Shown: positions 24,230 through 36,130, counted from the first letter of the stretch. The stretch: DNA of 64,000 bases from Chromobotia macracanthus (GCA_036877525.1 JAZGTH010000064.1:1253001-1317000); one strand, 5' to 3'. Notes: generated by a model from the letters alone, not told the origin. Numbers and translations are program-made.

Positions 24230-24500
24230 GATGCAACATCAAGCAACCCCTGACACGCATGCATCAAAGCACGGGCCGCTAATTAAACTAGATCAACATG
24301 TGAGAATATTTGTTCCTTTTCAGTGTCAAAATCAAGACCCTTTGAACCGTCAATCTCCCGCGCAAATGAGCGTGTCTGTCTCTCGTGTACAGAAACTGGG
24401 TGTGATGTTGTCAAAAGCAGTTGCCATGGCGGTTTGCTGTGGTGCTCGACCCGAATTTGTTCCCCTTTGCTCCGTGTGTCCCTCACTAGTGAAGCTCATG
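24230..24500. promoter_or_regulatory. Candidate conserved non-coding element 9
   Basis: Repeat-free block with GGGCCGCTAATTAAACTAGA and CGCGCAAATGAG. Four short frames overlap it on both strands, none with recognisable protein content, which argues for non-coding sequence. Confidence 0.35.
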
Positions 24501-25535
24501 GTGCGTGTCTGAAGGTTGTCACATGCTGTTTTCTGTACAAATGGTTCATGGACAGTCTTTAAAAGTGTGGCTGGATTAATGTTTATGCAAAACTTCACTT
24601 TGTTGTATGATTGCAATGGAATAAAGGGAATTCTATAAGAAACCTTTTAGCTTTCCAACAGCATATACTTTTTACATGTACATTTTAAGAAAAACAAACA
24701 ACAACAAAATACTCCTAAACTGTAGTTTAAATTTTGGAAAAGGTTATTAGCTATACTTAGACTACTACATAAATGTAGCTAACTACAATAAGCTACATAA
24801 TATTTAAAATCTATGTGATTATGTAATGTATAATTTGATCAGAGATGCATTTCTGGCTTTTAAACAGACTGAATGAACAGTACTTCTTAATTAGAGTGAC
24901 AAAATCAAACTTGAACAGATAAATGTATAATTCACATCTATCCAGATCCAAATGTATATAGTAAAAAAGTATAATATATTAAGTAGCAAAAGTTAGTTTT
25001 GTTGTTACTTTTAGTTAGTTACTCCCCAGCACTATGTACTACAGAACAGAGGTCTGTGTTCAACAGGCTGTGGATAATTGCCCATGGTTTTGAAATAGCC
25101 ACATGCTAATGAGTCAAAGCCCTTGCAGTCCTGACAATAACTTTTTACATTGATAACATTCATTAAGTGTAAATATAGTGTGTTTTAACAGACAACTTTG
25201 CCCTTTAATGAGACTTAAGGTCCATTGCTTTTCACAAATCTTTGAGCACTAAATAACAGGAAATGAATGTAGCAGGGTGGCACGACACCACTACGGACTG
25301 TTATTATACACAGTCTTGTCTTAGACTGCTTTTAACACATTTAATTACATATGTGACGGTGTGTATTCTTGAAAATGTGTGGATCTGTTCAATATAAACG
25401 CTATCTCTCTGCCTCTTTATACCTTTCTCTCTTTCGTTTTTTTTATTTGGTTTTGTTTGTTTCCCGATTTTCTCAAGGGGTGTGTGGAGATGGACAGCCT
25501 TGCCAGATTCATTTTCTGATCAAAGCTGTTTGATT
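24501..25535. other. AT-rich intergenic stretch, nothing recognised
   Basis: No exon, island or repeat unit recognised. Confidence 0.5.
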
Positions 25536-25539
25536 TGGT

Positions 25540-25910
25540 CAATTTTGCCACATTGGAGACGTTCTCCATTACTGAGATAAATAGCCCCGGGCTAACTGTC
25601 AACCAAAACTTGTAAGCTAATAAATTATTCCAATTTCTCCCTGCCGGATTTCTCCAGGGAGACAGCCTCTAGGAAATACACTTTTTGATTAGTAAATTTC
25701 TGTGTGTGTGTGTCTGGACATTCGGATATGTCGTCTTTGATTAGTGGCAGCTCTGTTAGAGCTGAGGGCGGCAGTAGGGCTGTCAGTCGAGCACAGACTC
25801 TAATGCATAATGCATTGACACAACAGGCTTGCTGCCACCTCCCTCTCCCAGAGCGAGCGACAGAGGAGCGGGCTACCCTCACCTGCAAGCTCCTTTTCTT
25901 TCCTTCTGTG
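25540..25910. promoter_or_regulatory. Candidate conserved non-coding element 10
   Basis: Repeat-poor sequence containing TAAATAGCCCCGGGCTAAC (inverted TAGCCCCGGGCTA, 25581-25593), AGCTAATAAATTATTCC and ATGCATAATGCATTGACACA. No coding frame supported. 25870-25925 is pyrimidine-rich. Confidence 0.35.
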
Positions 25911-26013
25911 TCCCTCTCTTGGCTGTGAGACCTCACTAAACATCTCAGGAAATAAAGCATTGTGACAGATCCTTTCTCACTCCAGACCTATGGTTATGAG
26001 TGCCCAGTGCATG

Positions 26014-26055
<42 letters not shown>
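26014..26055. repeat. (CA)n microsatellite, about 21 units
   Basis: Uninterrupted CA run followed by interrupted CA units to about 26080. A C-rich run lies at 26196-26206. Confidence 0.96.
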
Positions 26056-26061
<6 letters not shown>

Positions 26062-26529
26062 ACACGCATATGCGCACACACTTGGAACTTGGAAATGGGT
26101 TGACTTGAACTGAAAGTGTGCAATCAGCAGAAAAAGGTTAGAGCTGTCTGACTGATAGCTTGTTGGGAAATTGATCTCCACCCACTGGCCAGATAACCCC
26201 CCCCCACCCACAACCTGCCCTCTTTTTTCCAGACTTTTTTTATGTGTCTTTTATATATGTCCTTTATCTGTTCTTTCTTTCTTTCACCCTGTTTATGTTT
26301 AGTCATGACTTTTATTTGATATCATTTATATCAAATGGTAATATTTCTTAAAAATTAAACTATTAATTACATCAAAGCCAGTCCTATTCTAATTACAATC
26401 TATCATAAATATGTGATATATAAGCACTGAATTGATTGATTGATTGATTTTGTATGTTAAAACATGTTCTTAAACCCAGTAGTAAACCTCTGTACATCCT
26501 TCATTTCATTTTACTTGTCTAATTTCTGC

Positions 26530-26890
26530 TTTAGTTTGACTACCTCCTCCAGGTCTCACCATGGGCTGGTGACCCAATATCTCTCTCAGCATGCCGTTTA
26601 AGGCCACACATAGATGGAGGGGTGCAGAACAAACAAACACATCTTCCAGATCCTGAGCACCAAAAACTACATTTATCATATTTCAACCAGCTAAATGCTG
26701 CCCAAACCATTTCCCTCCCAGTAGAGAAGGGGGAGGAGGGGAGGAGAGGGTTGCTGGGTGAATTAAACTTTTGAGGGTTCAGCGCTTTCCCACTTTGGCG
26801 ATTCATCTCTCCCCTCACCCAGGAAGTGCACACCCAGCAGGAGAGTGAGGTAATTACATCTCTACATGACACGTTGCCTCATTACTGCTT
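26530..26890. promoter_or_regulatory. Candidate conserved non-coding element 11
   Basis: Non-repetitive block including CTACATTTATCATATTTCAA, AATTAAACTTTTGAGGG, GAGGTAATTACATCTC and CTCATTACTG. The minus-strand frame across it shows no family resemblance. Confidence 0.33.
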
Positions 26891-26899
26891 CTGTTTCTT

Positions 26900-27405
26900 G
26901 CTCAGTGTCACCGCTGCATTTTAGCGATGGGGTATGCAGGGGGTGTAGAGATAGAGGGTGTGTTTTTTTGGGTTATAAAGTAATGGCTGGCGACACACAG
27001 CCTCTCTGTAGGTGAGTTATCTGCTTGACTAAACCAAAGGAAATTTGATGTCCAAAGTACTAACAGGCTTTTTTGTGTCTAGACAAGTTGTTGTAAGTCT
27101 ACATTACAAATAACCTATATGGTATAATGACTGTCTACAAAAGGTGCAATTAATCAATACATGGTATAGAGTATATACTACATTAAATGTTTATTTTATA
27201 CATTGTATAATGGTTCTGTAGAATATACTTCAAGCACATATATAGGGTGTTACCTGAACTGCAAAATATGGTAAATATAGGTAAAGTTAAATACGTATAT
27301 GAGATTCTATAGATTATGTAGAGACTCAATAACATAGGGTATGTTGAAAATATCAGTTAGAGTATAGATATAAAACATATAGGTGATTATATCTGACAGT
27401 CTCCA
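26900..27405. other. AT-rich intergenic stretch, nothing recognised
   Basis: Enriched in TATA/ATATAGG text, no defined unit. Confidence 0.45.
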
Positions 27406-27410
27406 GGTGT

Positions 27411-27650
27411 GAGGTGTATTTAAGCACCTCATGCTCCTTCTGTGTTCAGACAGACACCACAGTCGTTCAATAGTCATTTTGATTCCAGTGATTTAACTAA
27501 TTACTCTGTATCAGCCGAAGCCATCGATCCCACCCCTGTCCTGCTGTCAGCCACTCCTGGGGGTCACTGTGTGATTGACAGCCATGTAAACCAGCAGGTG
27601 TCTGTAAAATGGACTGGCCTGGAGTCAATTGGCCTGGCTTTATGACCTCA
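27411..27650. promoter_or_regulatory. Candidate conserved non-coding element 12
   Basis: Starts with an inverted GAGGTG...CACCTC (27411-27416 and 27425-27430; each arm includes an E-box-like half CACCT). It contains ACTAATTACTC and two similar GACTGGCCTGG / TTGGCCTGGC phrases. Repeat-free and without a supported coding frame. Confidence 0.35.
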
Positions 27651-27864
27651 CATCTTGCAACTTTTTAAACTAACTATATACTTAATGCTGTTTGGTTCTG
27701 TGTTGTTTACTTTATGATGTCGTTGCATTCAGCTAAGAGAATTACTCCCACGGTTGATTGTCTCAATGCATGTAGGCTTTTTTTATTATTTTAAATGGAT
27801 GCAGGATCACAGCGCCACAGTGTTATATATTTTGTTGCCAAAGAATGCATTTTTAACTCAATAG

Positions 27865-27914
27865 TTGTTGCTATGCAGTTGCTAGGGTTTTGTGTGTGGT
27901 AGCTAGGTTGCTAC
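27865..27914 (+). repeat. Dispersed repeat C, copy 2
   Basis: GTTGCTATGCAGTTGCTAGG then TGTGTGGTAGCTAGGTTGCT. Matches 6005-6073. Confidence 0.7.
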
Positions 27915-28576
27915 ATATGGTTTGGCTTGCTCTTTCAATATAAGTTCCAGTATATATGTTTAATAATTAGGAAGAAAGGATTGTTCAAGCCAATAGCAAA
28001 GCAATAGTAATAGTTATATAGTATTAATTAACAGGCACCACCAATATTGCATCTTGAATTGGGAAATCTGCTAATCATGTATAAATAAACCGTCAGAGAA
28101 GGTAAAGAAACATGCTGTGTCCAAGCTATGCTTTCTATGTGTGGTTTGTTTCTGTGTTGGCATGGTAATAAGTTTATATGCCACATCTGAGTATTTTTGA
28201 GAAAGAGAAAAACAAGTGTGTGTGTTGAAGCACTGAGCTATGGAATAGGTCTTTTAGTCTGTCTACCCCTTGGATTTCAGATGTGACTGCCTGTCAGTGC
28301 TGGGCTGTGTTCGGCTGCCTGTCGTTGCCATGGGCAACAGCAGTGACCCAAGCAAGGTGTGTGATGGAGCTTCACAGAGTTTGTGTTGAGTGTTGTCAGA
28401 CTTGGACCACAGGGATTCACACATACACAGACATTCACTCAATCACTGATGTACAGACACAGTCTCTAAAACATGCACACACTCTCACACAAACATTTAA
28501 TTCATACACACATGTATGTACTTAACACACAAGCCCACACATACTACACTATGTGCTTGCTAAGTGTCATTTAATA

Positions 28577-28614
28577 TGTTGCTATGTCTTTGCTAGGGTA
28601 TTCTGGGTGGTTGA
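28577..28614 (+). repeat. Dispersed repeat C, copy 3
   Basis: TGTTGCTATGTCTTTGCTAG then GTATTCTGGGTGGTT. Matches the copies at 6005 and 27865. Confidence 0.68.
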
Positions 28615-29620
28615 AGTAAAAGGAACTAATCCTAAAATCTTTATGATCTTCTGATCATTTGATATGTCCTGAGGCCCTTTTTCAATATCTGTGGAGTATT
28701 TGGCTGCATTGCTATCCACCAGCCCAAAATTCTGAGCCTAGAAAAGTAAGCTCTCCTCCCCTTGACAAACTGCACAATTTGAGATATTTTTAATTTCATT
28801 TTCATTTTATTCTAAGTACTGCTGTTCTGTGAGTCTTTGCTGGTTCCAAGTGTAATTATACCCCATCTTCTGTGTGCTGGTATGAGGTCTGTATCACACA
28901 AGGTCTGGCCTTATATTTTTATACAGTGATTGATTTAAATAGACTTATGTCACAATATCATACTCTGTTGATCAGCTCTTGTGAATGTTAACAAAAGGTA
29001 AATCACTATGGTGCACTTTTCTGTTGTATAATTAGTGTGTTTCTATTTTCGAAACAATTAAATTAGCACACACACATCCACCCTGACATTTTGAAATATT
29101 GCACAAATTTATTAACTACTGCAAAACGTGTGCACGCAGAGCAATTATTTTCCACCGTCTCTTCATGCAAACTGTGACTGTATCCAAACTTGCTGTCCAT
29201 CAAAGCAAAAAAGTTCAAGCACTTACTCCTACACAAACATGCTCACAGTCTTGCCTCTAATTACCTTCAATCAAAATACATCATTCAGAAACATGACCAA
29301 ATGTGTTTGGAGTCACATGTAGACATGATGTAAATTTACAAAGTATGCTATCTTCTTTTTTTCTTTTGTTTTAATTAACATTGAAACTGGAATGTTGATT
29401 TATAAGGAACACAAGTGTGGAAAAACATGAAACTTACATGTCACCTTTGGATGCGTTTGATTTGTATGATAATGCATGGCAGCTGGTGATTATCTCCTGT
29501 GCTTGTGGAACTCTGCATAAAATGTTTACAAGGACTTGTGTAAAGTAAAAAATGTTGGTTTCCAGGTGACTTCTGTGCTAACAATAAAAACACATGCAAA
29601 GCTAATGGTACCATTGTTAA
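28615..29620. other. AT-rich intergenic stretch, nothing recognised
   Basis: No exon, island or repeat unit. A CA-rich degenerate block lies just upstream at about 28420-28550. Confidence 0.45.
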
Positions 29621-29635
29621 TTTGTTTCATTTTAT

Positions 29636-29745
29636 ACAGCAGTCAGCTCTGGTCCTCAAATCTGATTGGACGAGAGACATTCTGAGAATGCTGCTATAGC
29701 ACCAGAACCACACTGGAATGCTTTATTGTTTTGTATCATTCTGCT
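29636..29745 (+). repeat. Dispersed repeat B, copy 2
   Basis: CTCTGGTCCTCAAATCTGAT through AATGCTGCTATAGCACCAGA to GAATGCTTTATTG and TTTTGTATCAT. Aligns with 1950-2065. Confidence 0.75.
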
Positions 29746-29899
29746 ATTGTAACCACTAAAACAAAATGATGACCAAATTATCTTTTTCTTCAGTGGAGAC
29801 ACATGGCAGACACAGGTTATCACCCACACTCAAACACACTCTCTCTTTTTTCTGACTTATTTACATTATTTTCATTGTCCGTTGCACTGCTGTATAAAA

Positions 29900-29990
29900 C
29901 CAATATCACACTCATAAACGTGCTGTTATGAGTGTATATCAGCTTGGCCGTGTCACTGTTGTGTTGATGTATGGTCATAACACACTCCTG
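29900..29990. repeat. Foldback element fragment
   Basis: CACTCATA (29909-29916) and TATGAGTG (29927-29934) form an inverted repeat with a 10-base loop, extended by ATAT..CA on both sides. The phrase CTCATAAACGTGCTGTTATG is one I associate with a small non-autonomous DNA element of cyprinids. It may be the 3' part of the element that includes repeat B at 29636. Confidence 0.5.
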
Positions 29991-30029
29991 CCTGGGTAAT
30001 GTTGCTTTAATATCTCCTAAGTGTCCGGC

Positions 30030-30480
30030 AGTGAGATTCCTTTATGAACAGAATTAGGATAGTAGCCCTATATGACTCACAAGCACCATAATTAAACTCC
30101 AAATTCTCCCTCTGCTCACAATCAGCCTCCTTAAACATAATACCACAGTACCTGCCTCAACATCTCCTCAATATAACACACACACACAACCTCTGGCCTC
30201 TCTTACTCCCTAAAGAAAGCCAAACCTCCTATCTCCCCTCTTTTCCAGAGTGAATGAAAGAGCGAGAGAGAGAGAGAGAGAGAGAAAGAGAGCAGGAGCA
30301 GGCAGCTGGGTTGCAGCAGTAATAAAGAAGGAGAATCAATAGGGCATGCAATGGAGCCAAGGTGCTGCCATTCATCATGCGTCCTCCCAAACTCCCATCA
30401 TTCATCAAAGTCAATGAGGCAGCAAATAGGAAAATGACTATTTGTATCAAACACATCTGCACTCATCCACTGAGGTATTT
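30030..30480. promoter_or_regulatory. Candidate conserved non-coding element 13
   Basis: Repeat-poor text around a (GA)11 at 30264-30285, with ATAATTAAACTCC, AGGGCATGCAATGGAGCC, and three phrases ATTCATCA / CATTCATCAAAG (30371-30412). Evidence is compositional. Confidence 0.3.
30264..30285. repeat. (GA)11 microsatellite
   Basis: Short pure GA run. Confidence 0.93.
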
Positions 30481-31059
30481 CATTCCCATTAACTCCCATG
30501 GTAAAATACACTGAGGGTTTGTGTGCAAAGGAGGAAGAGAGTGTTGTGTGTCTGTTTGTGTTTGTGCGCGTTTGCGGATGCGCCACGCATTCTGTGTTTG
30601 CACAGGTTGAGAATTATCTGCCGAGGAACACTTTCCTGGACTGTTTGTGTGTGTGTATGTGTATGTGGTGTTTTTCAGGGACATTTTTACATTAGCCCAA
30701 CCTTTCAACAACACCCCCATCCCAACTCCTATCATCTTTTACGGGCTGTCATTGGATGATTTTAGTGTACATCTTCATCTGACTATTTCCTCCAACCCCC
30801 CTGCCCCCCATAGCCCCCCCACACACCCCTCTCTCTTTCTCTGTCTCGTGCCTTCCATCTTTGCACAAGCTTTCTCGTTTGTTTTTCTGCACTCTATAAA
30901 CATACGCACGCTCACACACATACTGTTTGGTTATGATGGTGAGTGCTTTTTCCTATATAAATCTCCCGTGGTGACACTAAATGCAGGTTGTATTATTCCA
31001 GGCTGTTTTTTTCCATATCGTCGCTCTATAAATTCGGTGGCGCGAGGTAAAGATGAAGG

Positions 31060-31310
31060 TGGCTGATGGTTCAGATGCAAATGGCAGCACCATCATCATT
31101 ATGGTGTAATACCCCATGAAATGGCGGGGATCATTACTGCAAGAGCTTTATGGCCTGCACTGAGTGGATGGGCCATCGCTGAGCGGTATTTTATATCTGA
31201 GTCTGTATATATGAGCTTTATCTCTCTCTTTCGGGCCATTATTGAAGAAACGCTGTTTGCTTTGGTGGCTCTTTCCCCAGTGGTGATGCACACATCATAA
31301 ATATGGCATG
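31060..31310. promoter_or_regulatory. Candidate conserved non-coding element 14
   Basis: Block with CACCATCATCATTATGG, GCGGGGATCATTACTGC, GGGCCATCGCTGAGCGG and GGGCCATTATTGAAG. Repeat-free, with no coding frame recognised on either strand. Confidence 0.33.
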
Positions 31311-31903
31311 TTTTGGTAACACGGTTTTTTGAAAGGTGATTTATGAACAGGACTGCTTGTTTAAAACCTGGTCATTTAAATAACCTAAAACAGGTAGCAT
31401 TAATAATATTGGAGTGCCCTGTTGGCTTTTTTAAGATGTGCAATATAAAAAAATAAATGAGGTTATGAAAAATATGAGGTTAACATGCTTATTATTTGAA
31501 TGTACATTAAGTAATGAAAAGATAAGCATTGGGCCTGAAGTTTTACTGTGTGTTAATATTATTCACTGTTTATCTCTTTTGATTAGAATTGGCCTCGTGT
31601 AAAATTGGTAAACTGGCAAATGGCAGAAATCACAAAGGATGAGGGTATGAAGTAAATGACAAGAGAAATTAATTTACCTGATGAATCAATACACAAGCAC
31701 GATCCTGTCATACATCAAGTGCTGCTGGTCTGAGCAGCATTAAACTATCAAGGAGTTTTGACGGTCCATCAGTGCCTGTCTCTCAAGCACTCAGAACTGA
31801 GATACATAATCACTGTTTTCTCACAACATCATCTGCTGAGATTATATTAAAAATAAAAATAACTAGATGAGATCACATCATTATCATGTGCTTTAAAAAA
31901 TAC

Positions 31904-31985
31904 TGGATTGTTTCAACCCATAATTCGTTCATTTAGGAAATACATTAAATTAACCCAATGGTTGGGTTTGTCTGTATTTGACATA
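31904..31985. repeat. AACCCA-TTGGGTT interspersed repeat relic
   Basis: AACCCAATGGTTGGGTT (31953-31969) is a hairpin unit. With the preceding TTTCAACCCATAATT it resembles the tandem AACCCAACGGTTGGGTT repeats frequent in cyprinid DNA. Confidence 0.6.
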
Positions 31986-32327
31986 AAATAGGATGCAATT
32001 ACAGTTTTGCTGTTAAGAGATAATTAAAGTGGCTTTATATAGAGAGAGGTGATTTACATGTAATTTACATATTTATGGTATGTTTGGGGGCACATTTGTG
32101 CTCTTGAAAGATTTGTAAAATTGATTGTTATTATGAATGTTATTAAGTTTTTTAACAGCTTTTTTGTAAAGTGTTAGCCTATGTGTCTATATCATGTATA
32201 GTAAACATTTAGTGAATTTCTGCTAATCCTAAATGTATGTTCTTTATCTCCTATATAACTGTTTCAGCTGGTTCTGAACTGTAGCCTACTGAGGGGTTGA
32301 GGTTATATTTTATTCAACCATGCCCTG

Positions 32328-32349
32328 TCTCTCTCTCTCTCTCTCTCTC
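32328..32349. repeat. (TC)11 microsatellite
   Basis: Short pure run in a pyrimidine-rich block to about 32415. Confidence 0.93.
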
Positions 32350-32429
32350 GCTCTTCCTGACATCCCCCTCCTCTCTTTCTCTCTTCCTGCTCTTTTTCTT
32401 CCTCTCTTCTTGGCTTTCTGCCCGCTCCA

Positions 32430-33110
32430 CTGCAGTTCCTCCTTCGGGAACAGCAGGCAAAGTCACCGGCTCTAGGAACAGACCTTTCAAATTCATAAAA
32501 TTCATAGGATTTTTCACAAATGGGTGAACACAATTTTCTACCAATTTCCTCATTATGCAAATATGCAAAATATCGCATTTAGGCCAATTACAGTCCCACA
32601 CTGTTCCAAATCCACCAGTCCAGGCCATAATTGCAGAAACTATCAAATAATTACGCGCGCTAATTGGGAATATTTGTGACAGATAAAACAAATTCTCGCG
32701 CAAATTACATTTCATTCAAGGAACCACTGTGCGCCGCTGCATTTTTATCGAAGTCTAATTTATCTTACATAATGAACTGAACTGAGTACTTGTTATCGAA
32801 TTTGAACAATTCATATGTCCGTAATGTGGAATGATGAAATAAATTAGAGAGAAATTTATACAATATTTTCCTGATCTAGGCCTACTTCGAGAGACTCCCT
32901 CCGTTCAGAGGAAATCTTTCATTGCCATTATATTACGTGTCATGAATGGCGGCCCTAACTGTCGTGAAATCTGATAGAAGCTGATGGGATGCGCTTCCCT
33001 CTTTAGAAGGGCTCATCACTTACAGCTTACAGAGGCCACAGTACGTGTTTGACGGAGAAATGCGAATAAATCAATGGGATAAAGCCCACCACCAAGATTT
33101 TACGTTCATA
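32430..33110. promoter_or_regulatory. Candidate conserved non-coding cluster 15 with tandem POU octamers
   Basis: Contains ATGCAAAT at 32555-32562 directly followed by ATGCAAAA at 32563-32570. It also has AATTCATAAAATTCATAGG (direct repeat), GGCCAATTACAGTCCC, GCGCGCTAATTGGG and a further ATTAGAGAG. Repeat-poor and without a supported coding frame. POU3-class factors bind the octamer and work in the same hypothalamic lineages as Otp, so a role as an otp enhancer is plausible but unproven. Confidence 0.45.
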
Positions 33111-34120
33111 TTTACGATATAGCGTTTGTTTTTTAAGATGCAAACAAAAACATAATTGTTACGAAATTATAATGTATTTTATAATATAATTATTATTAAT
33201 AATATAATTTCCACGTCCAAGTTTGCAGAGAAGACAAAGATGTCCCCCTCCTAATACAGGTGCGTGCATTGTCTTATAAATAGTATAAGAATAACAATTT
33301 ATTTCCTTTACTGCACGGAAGAGAGAGAAATTAATTGCCTCCGTGGCATATAATAGGATAGTAAACCCTAAACCGTGATGCAAAAATGCGCAAATATTAA
33401 AATGGTATTTCCCCTGCACGTCCGCTCAGTCTCTTCGTTTTACCTGTAAGGGTCAAGCATGTCATCTATAGAAAAGCACATTCGTGTTGCTCACCTGTTC
33501 GCGAGTTATGTGTGTGATTTATTTGTTTAATCCGAGGAAATGCCCTTTGCTCTATGTAAACACCTTGAGCTGAATGAGGGCGGCCATCCACGCGTGGCAG
33601 CGCTGCCTATTTGTCAAAAATCTTCCATAAATAAATACTGGGCTGGGCCTGGGTTTGTGATGTCTCCATTTTAAACACGGGACAAAATGAAAGACAGTCA
33701 GTCAGACTGTTTAACTTCATAAATCACATCGATGAGTTATTAAAATATTACATTATTCATTGAAAATGGTGCATTGCATTGTTTTTTATTTGTATGTATT
33801 TTTATGTTGCACATCATTGAATTGTAATGTTTGTTGTATTAGCTTATGAATAGTTTAAACTAATAAAATAAACTATGCCTAATTTTGGTCACAAAGTTTT
33901 GTGGCCTTTTCAGAAAGCTTAAAGATTGGGAGGTCCTCAGATATGTCTAATGTTTAATTCAATGCCATGGTCGCTAAGTATTTTTAATTGACAAATTAGC
34001 GACTTCTAATATACTGGAATTTAATCCTAATTAGTTAAACGGCTGCTCAAGGTTTAAACATTGCACCATTTATTAAGAGGTCAATTTATTATTTGTTAAG
34101 AAGGTTTTATGAAATGAAAG
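33111..34120. other. AT-rich intergenic stretch
   Basis: No gene seen. 33500-33680 has a short CpG-bearing block (GGCGGCCATCCACGCGTGGC). Confidence 0.4.
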
Positions 34121-34129
34121 GGCTATTTT

Positions 34130-34320
34130 TCAAATCGCTCCGCCCTGTAACCGTGTCGTGCTGTTTGCTGTAGTCATTATGAATTCACTTTGATTTCAAT
34201 CCCACAATAATATGGTCACTAATGGCTCCGATATTGACGCTAATTGTAAGAGTCAATATTGAGGCGCGGCAGGAAACCTCAGTCGGGTCAGGTCTGTGCT
34301 GCAGTCCTACACACGCTAGC
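34130..34320. promoter_or_regulatory. Candidate conserved non-coding element 16
   Basis: CATTATGAATTCACTTTGAT, TCACTAATGGCTCC, and an inverted repeat ATATTGAC (34231-34238) / GTCAATAT (34252-34259) enclosing GCTAATTGTAAGA. The homeodomain core TAATTG sits at the dyad. Repeat-free. Confidence 0.42.
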
Positions 34321-34839
34321 CTATCATTTCTTTATTTACATTTTATAGATACCTGTAAATTGAGATAACGATTTTTAAGATTTATTTCTCCTATATACTT
34401 TCAAGAAAACCAAAAGACAACTTTATGTCTATTGCTTTCTATTAACTAAGAAATGAATGCATTTACCTGGCTAATCCACTTGCTTTATATTGTTTTAAAG
34501 GCTTGCATATCAGTGCCTGTATGCATTTTGAAACTTTAAAAATACATAGGCCTGGTCCTTGTGAGGAAACCTTTTTGGGTGTCCAAGTACGTTTACAAAA
34601 TTAAATGTGGAACCTCTTTAAAATACCAGCTGGAGAACCCATATACTATAAAAAAATCTTTGGATAAACATCGAGGAAACACCGGACCTTCATTTGTAAA
34701 ATGTAAACAGGCCTGTTCTTTGTGCACTTTAATGTTTTGCAGTCTTCGTAAGCGAAGTGAATTTGCCTTCGCTTGGGGACTTCTGCTCGGTCTATATATG
34801 TGTTTATAACATGTATACTCTGAGACGCACACACACGGT

Positions 34840-35360
34840 TAGGGTAGCATTTTGGGCAGTCCCTGGTTCCCCGTCCCCCATCCGTACACAACGTCCTTCG
34901 GATCTCACAGGCGCATCATGTGCCGGCGGAGCGCACAGATGAAGAAGAGGATATTAAGTGACTCTATCTAACATCCAGGACACAATGGCGGTGATTGATG
35001 GAGGACAAAGTGGGAACAGCAGGATGGGAGAGGGGGTGGGGTGTCCGCTGGGGGTCTCTGTCGAGAGCTCGTGCGCTGTCCCCGTCCGCCGTGTTTACTC
35101 ACTGATGCTCTCAACAAGACAGCCATTGACACCCGGATGGATGAGCCGCGATCCAAAGCGCAGAGCCAGAGGTTACCGAGGCTAGAATATAGAGCTCCTG
35201 CACGACACGCTCCCTTCACCTAATCTTCCGGCAAAATATTTATCATTATCAATTGGGGCCTGCTCCCTGACATTAGAATACCACGTATAGATAACCCCTG
35301 GGAGGGTTATTGATCCACCCGGCAGCGGGATTACACAGGCAGGCATGAAAGACGTTGGGT
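34840..35360. promoter_or_regulatory. Candidate regulatory island 17
   Basis: GC-rich block. Its right part has TTATCATTATCAATTGGGGC and an inverted ATAACCC-CTGGGA-GGGTTAT (35291-35310). Frames on both strands overlap here without recognisable protein content. Confidence 0.42.
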
Positions 35361-35599
35361 CATACGGGACAATAAGTATAAAAGCGTGGTAGCCTATATC
35401 CACCATTTTAGTCGAGTTTATTAAGTAAAACAATGAACCAAGCCGCACTGCCATGACATACACGGCCCTTTGCAAGCGCAAGTCTATAGCGCAAGTAACA
35501 CCATAGACGCATCAGTGGGGAAAAAACAGCATGCATCAGAAACCTAGGAATAATATTTAGATTTATAAGGTTAGAATGGTATAGGTAAAACATTTTATA

Positions 35600-36130
35600 A
35601 AAGGATCTTCCTTTATTGAATCTCTCTAGCGTAAGTTGGACCGTTCTCTCTCCCTACACTGAAACAGATGTAAACCTAAATTCACAATGCGCACTGGGTT
35701 TTTTTCTCCAGTACACCCGGTCTGGGTGGAATTGAGAAGATGGCAGGTCGATATTAGAAATGTCTGTTATGTATCTGTCATATTTCCAACTTTATTCCTT
35801 TTGAAGTGGGGAGAGAGAAAGCGAAAGCGCGGGATGAATGGCAGCAGGTGCCAGCGGCTTTTTCACCCCCTTCCCGCCTCCCGAGCGCTAATTGACCGAC
35901 AGCGTTCATACACACATTCTCACTAATTTTACATTTGCTATTCCGAAGGGGTAACCAGGCACGTCTCAAGAAATACATACTATTCTCACTTACCATGCAG
36001 GCCGGCGACGATTTTTAAAAAAGAAATTAGCAGCTTTGTTTCATAATAAGGCCTCTAAAACCTCGCAGCAGTTTGTGCCACACGCGCGCACGCGCCAGTA
36101 ATAAAAAAGAAAATTCTCTTCTTCTGTCTT
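35600..36130. promoter_or_regulatory. Candidate regulatory island 18
   Basis: CpG-bearing with GGCAGCAGGTGCCAGCGGC, GAGCGCTAATTGACCG and CACGCGCGCACGCGCC. No coding frame recognised. Confidence 0.35.

Noticed and set aside
30647..31066. 139-codon + strand frame
   Set aside because: Begins in a GT repeat, is Pro/Phe-biased from pyrimidine tracts, and matches no family I know.
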